From UBA5951 sp012269555 (GTDB lineage: Bacteria; Pseudomonadota; Alphaproteobacteria; Puniceispirillales; Puniceispirillaceae), in contig JAYQTS010000014.1 of the NCBI GenBank assembly GCA_038147755.1, forward strand, positions 205,466-269,465: DNA of 64,000 bases, in the 5' to 3' direction. A model generated the notes under the pieces. The model did not search any database and was not told the origin of the DNA. It saw only the letters and a list, made by a program, of their open reading frames with translations. Positions 61,059 to 64,000 of this stretch are shown piece after piece (position 1 is the first letter of the stretch; every line of letters starts with the position of its first letter). Both the position numbers and the translations under genes were made by a program.

Positions 61059-61131
61059 TTAGCTTTCTAAAATTTCTTTAATCGCAGGTATATTGATGTG
61101 ATTATGTTCGGCAATTACAACAATTTCGTTG
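61059..61131 (-). pseudogene. cobW: C-terminal remnant, probably of CobW
   Basis: The last 23 codons before the stop at 61059 read NEIVVIAEHNHINIPAIKEIL-ES, which resembles the C-terminal beta-strand/helix of CobW-type GTPases. cobW directly upstream of cobN is common in alphaproteobacteria. Codon usage here is like the rest of the window. Immediately upstream the composition switches to the GT-rich block and no CobW sequence continues, so the gene is cut off by insertion, chimerism or corrupted sequence. Confidence 0.45.
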
Positions 61132-64000
61132 GGATAAGTGTGCTTTTGGTGTGAGTGATGGTGGTAGCCATTGTTTTGGGGCGTTGGTTTGCGTCCACTT
61201 GGAATTTTGGCCAGTAGCCGTGTGCAAACAGGCGATTGCAGTGCTTTGTAGAGTTTTGTGGTTGGTGGTGTGGTTTGCAGGTAGGCCTTGATTGTAGTGG
61301 CTGTTGTTGGCTGCAAGCAACGTTTTTGATTTTGGTTGTTGGTTTGTCACAATTTTATGATACCATTTGCCAATGGTAAATGTGATGGATTAAGGCGGCG
61401 GTGGTAGCAAGATCGGCAACAACACATGTGATTTTGCAGTTTGAATGACGACGCCTTGTTGTTTTTGTTGGCAATTTGCTTTGGTTGTGTTTGGTGGTCG
61501 GTTGTGCTTGTTTCTGGTTGCAGGGATAGGCCTGATGGCAGACGGCGTAGGAAGGGACGAGATGGTGGGCGTGGTTGCGTCAGTGCTGGTGGGGTGGCAG
61601 TGCAGGCGGAGAATTGTGCCGGGTCAGGTAGGGAAAGTGTGCTTCCAGGTTTGTTGATAATGAGATGTATTGCCATGGCCTTGCCATGCAGTTGTCCATT
61701 TTGCCAAAGGCATGACAGGCGATGATTTTTGGAACAGGGTGTGTTAGGGCGGAGGTTTGTAGGAGACTTGAGTAGAGCGTTGTTTGAAACTTGCGAAGTC
61801 GGGTTGGGAAAGCAAAGGCGATTGAGTTGGTAATTTGTATTTGATTGGATGTGTGTTCGTTGTGGTGTTGGGTGTGTTGAGTGATTTGAATTTGTTTATT
61901 TGTGAAAGGCCATTTTGCTTGACTTTGTGTTGTTTAACTGGCCGAGATGGTCGATGACTTGTGGCGGTGCAATGTATCATTGGCTTGCGTTTGTGGTGAT
62001 TTGGCGAGGCATGGTTGAGGGTTGCAACATTGTGCAGCGATTTAGGGCAGGTTTGTGTGATGAAACTGTGTTGGTTTTGGAATTGTAGACTGCAAGCATT
62101 CGTAGTTGAGCAATCTCACCATTTGTTTTTAAAATGTGTGTCATGTGCCTTGGCTGTGGTGGTGGTGGGAATAGGGCGGGTAGGCATTTTGCAGTGTGGA
62201 TGCTGTTTTGGTAGGCAGAGGGCCAGCATTGGTGTGCATGGCAAATGTCAGCTCATTTGGCATGAATGCTTGGTGGGTAACATGGGGCCGGTGCAGTCGG
62301 ACAGTGCAGTGCGTGCGGTTTGGTTGTTGTGAGGCGCAGGGCGATTCGGCTGAGTTGGTGCAGGTAAGAATGGCATGCATGTAGTTTTGTGCATTGTTCA
62401 TAGTGGTGGTTGCAGATGTTGTGGGGTGTTGTTTTTGGCAGGGCCAGGCTGTTGCCCAGTAGTGATCTTGAGACCCGATGAGGCACGTAAGTAGTAAGTT
62501 TCCAGGATGTAAGTTGACAGAGTGCAGGTTGTTGAAGCATGCTGGTAGTGGTTGGTGTTGCCGTGGATGGCGTGCGCGTGAGAGTGTGTTGTTGTCGGAT
62601 GCTTAAGAGCTGAAGTATGGGTAGCAAGGAGTGCATACTTTTATTGTGGGTAATGAGTTTTTGGTGATTTGGATCCATTGTCACGAGAAGTGAACTTTGT
62701 TGTGGTGTGCGGGTAGTGTTGCCGTGATTGCTGATGTGACGATTTGGGCGTGAGTGGCTGTTGTGGTTTTTGGGCAGGGGTTGGGACCAGCGGGTCTTGG
62801 GCGTAGTGGCCAGTGTGTCTTGGTGGCCGTGGATTGTGGAGTGGCGGCAAATTTGTGATCACGGTGGGTTGGAGGGTGGCAGAGTAGGCACGGTTGGTTT
62901 TGCAGTAGTGATTGTAGAGACAGGCGGCGTGGTAAGTGCTGTTGTCTTGGAACTGTATTTCCAGGTAAAGGCTATAAATGCCTTGGAGGGCCGGTGAGTT
63001 GACCTTGTGTCTTTGCCATTGGTTGAGTAGGAAGGGTGGTAAGCCGTGGGTGGGTGCAGGGAGTTGTGTGTGGACTTTGTATGAGATAGTTTGACAGTTT
63101 TGGACCAGGTGGGGCCAATGGTAGAGGTTTGTACCTTGTTTTTAAATGAGGCATAGGCAGGCTGGCTGGGCAGGGCATGTGTCATTGTGGGAATTTTGGC
63201 GGCTTGCAAGGCCGCATAAGACGATATTATGTTTGGAAGTCCGGCCTTATCGTATTAGAATAGCTAAAATGTAATGTATTCTTTGTTTCTTTAGTTTTGT
63301 ATGTTTGTTGCATTGTAAGCAAATAAATTTCCACCTGCAGTTGGGCCATTTTGTAGACTGTAAGAGACGTGAGCGTCAGCTGCAACTTGCAGTAGTGTGG
63401 TAGAAAAATGACTGTAGGTAACGTGGGCGTAGCCAGATCATGAGAGCAGGACACCCATTGGCCACATTTGCCCCAGTGTGTAGAGGATTGGCACCTTGGT
63501 TTCTGTGAAGACAGGCGGTCTTGGTCACTTGGGTAGGTGCCAGGGACGTGTGTGTTTTGCTTGACGTTCTTGTTTGGGGTGGGTAAAGGCTGAGTGAGGA
63601 TGTAAGTGCAAACTGTCGTGGCGTGTTGGCAGTGTTTGGCTCGGCAACCAATGAGGTACAACAAGTAGTTGTGGTTTTGTTGGCTTGGTGTGACTATTAA
63701 TGGCTGCAGTTTGTGTTCCGGTGGCTCTTTGGGTGAACTGCATGTTATTGGCACAGTTGTAAGTGCTTTGTTTTTGCTTGGTGAAGCTGTATGGATGTGT
63801 GTGGCTTGTGGGCACAGCGTGACGTTTGGCAGTGGTCGCCTTGAGTGCATTTGATCTGGCAGCTTAACCGCGCGTGCGATGAGATAAAGCATTGTGGTAT
63901 AAGTTTTCGTTGATAAATCAATCCATTCTTTTGTTAGAACTGAATTGCTCTGTGTGTTGCATAGCCTTTGCATGTTGTGTTTGCTGTTGTCAAAATGGCG
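61132..64000. other. GT-rich block without recognisable genes
   Basis: Composition changes abruptly. Line 61801-61860 has A13 C3 G22 T22, line 62521-62580 has A7 C8 G27 T18, while line 59941-60000 inside cobN has A14 C11 G11 T24. G+C also rises. Minus-strand ORFs up to 248 codons exist (63227-63973), but they are rich in Pro, Thr, His and Gln, as A/C-rich DNA dictates, and match nothing I know. No tandem repeat, tRNA, transposase, terminal inverted repeat or CRISPR is visible. Patches near 63219-63330 and 63864-63970 are closer to normal composition. Confidence 0.8.
63208..63248. repeat. short inverted repeat inside the GT-rich block
   Basis: AAGGCCG at 63208-63214 is complemented by CGGCCTT at 63242-63248 around a 27-base centre. 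An overlapping ACGAT/ATCGT pair lies nearby. It falls at the edge of a patch with near-normal composition. C-containing palindromes are rare in this block, so it may mark a boundary, but the arms are short. Confidence 0.25.

Noticed and set aside
61586..61593. GCTGGTGG (E. coli Chi) in the GT-rich block
   Set aside because: A single occurrence is expected in GT-rich DNA, and the Chi sequence of this lineage is unknown.
62300..62330. HCTVR in a minus frame as a relic of the CobW CICCTVR metal motif
   Set aside because: It lies about 450 bases too far from the cobW stop, and the following residues do not fit even allowing A/G and C/T exchanges.
61441..62997. Plus-strand ORFs in the GT-rich block
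   Set aside because: Overlapping in several frames, Trp/Val/Gly/Cys-rich as GT-rich codons force, and matching no known domain.
63227..63973. 248-codon minus-strand ORF as a real gene
   Set aside because: A/C-rich minus-strand sequence contains few stops by composition alone. The product is Pro/Thr/His/Gln-rich, with no family motif and no ribosome site.

Overview
The window looks like part of an AT-rich alphaproteobacterial chromosome. Supporting features are NDUFA12, the imuA-imuB-dnaE2 cassette with an alphaproteobacterial LexA box, heterotetrameric sarcosine oxidase, aerobic cobalamin genes (cobG, cobF, cobN), class II NrdJ, and the aat/aroQ/rne/amiC/mrcA/prfB neighbourhood. A marine SAR116- or Rhodospirillales-like lineage is possible, but this is inference; no rRNA is present to settle it.

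Layout. 1-5.3 kb: sarcosine oxidase operon soxB-soxD-soxA-soxG on the minus strand. 5.6-11.7 kb: a small membrane protein, then the SOS mutasome behind a perfect GAAC-N7-GAAC box. 11.8-21.4 kb: a D,D-carboxypeptidase, clpS-clpA, a GNAT-like protein, ridA and the B12-dependent ribonucleotide reductase. 21.7-36.7 kb: envelope and housekeeping genes (NDUFA12, mlaD, DUF2155, aat, aroQ, dsbA-like, M48 protease, aminotransferase, rne, amiC, mrcA, prfB, bcp). 36.9-46.6 kb: a large AsmA/YhdP-like protein, tyrS, a hydrolase, cysE, a cysteine desulfurase, a ferredoxin, mnmA and tRNA-Met with a degenerate 3' copy. 46.7-61.1 kb: a DMT transporter, an SDR protein and a tightly packed cobalamin cluster (cobF-A-B-M-E-L, cobK reversed, cobJ-I-H-G-N, and the tail of a probable cobW).

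Together the genes describe a cell that makes the corrin ring by the oxygen-dependent route and uses B12 for its ribonucleotide reductase. It probably oxidises sarcosine and carries inducible mutagenic repair.

Two features stand out. First, ten genes are broken by about 13 small indels. Each reconstructed gene keeps a family-like sequence on both sides and sums to whole codons. Most lesions are one-base losses in homopolymers, so uncorrected long-read errors are the simplest explanation, although recent gene decay is not excluded. For this reason I annotate them as whole genes. Second, from about 61132 to the end the sequence abruptly becomes rich in G and T on the plus strand, with no recognisable gene, and it cuts off cobW. 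It is either a chimera/low-quality artefact or a truly unusual strand-asymmetric element.
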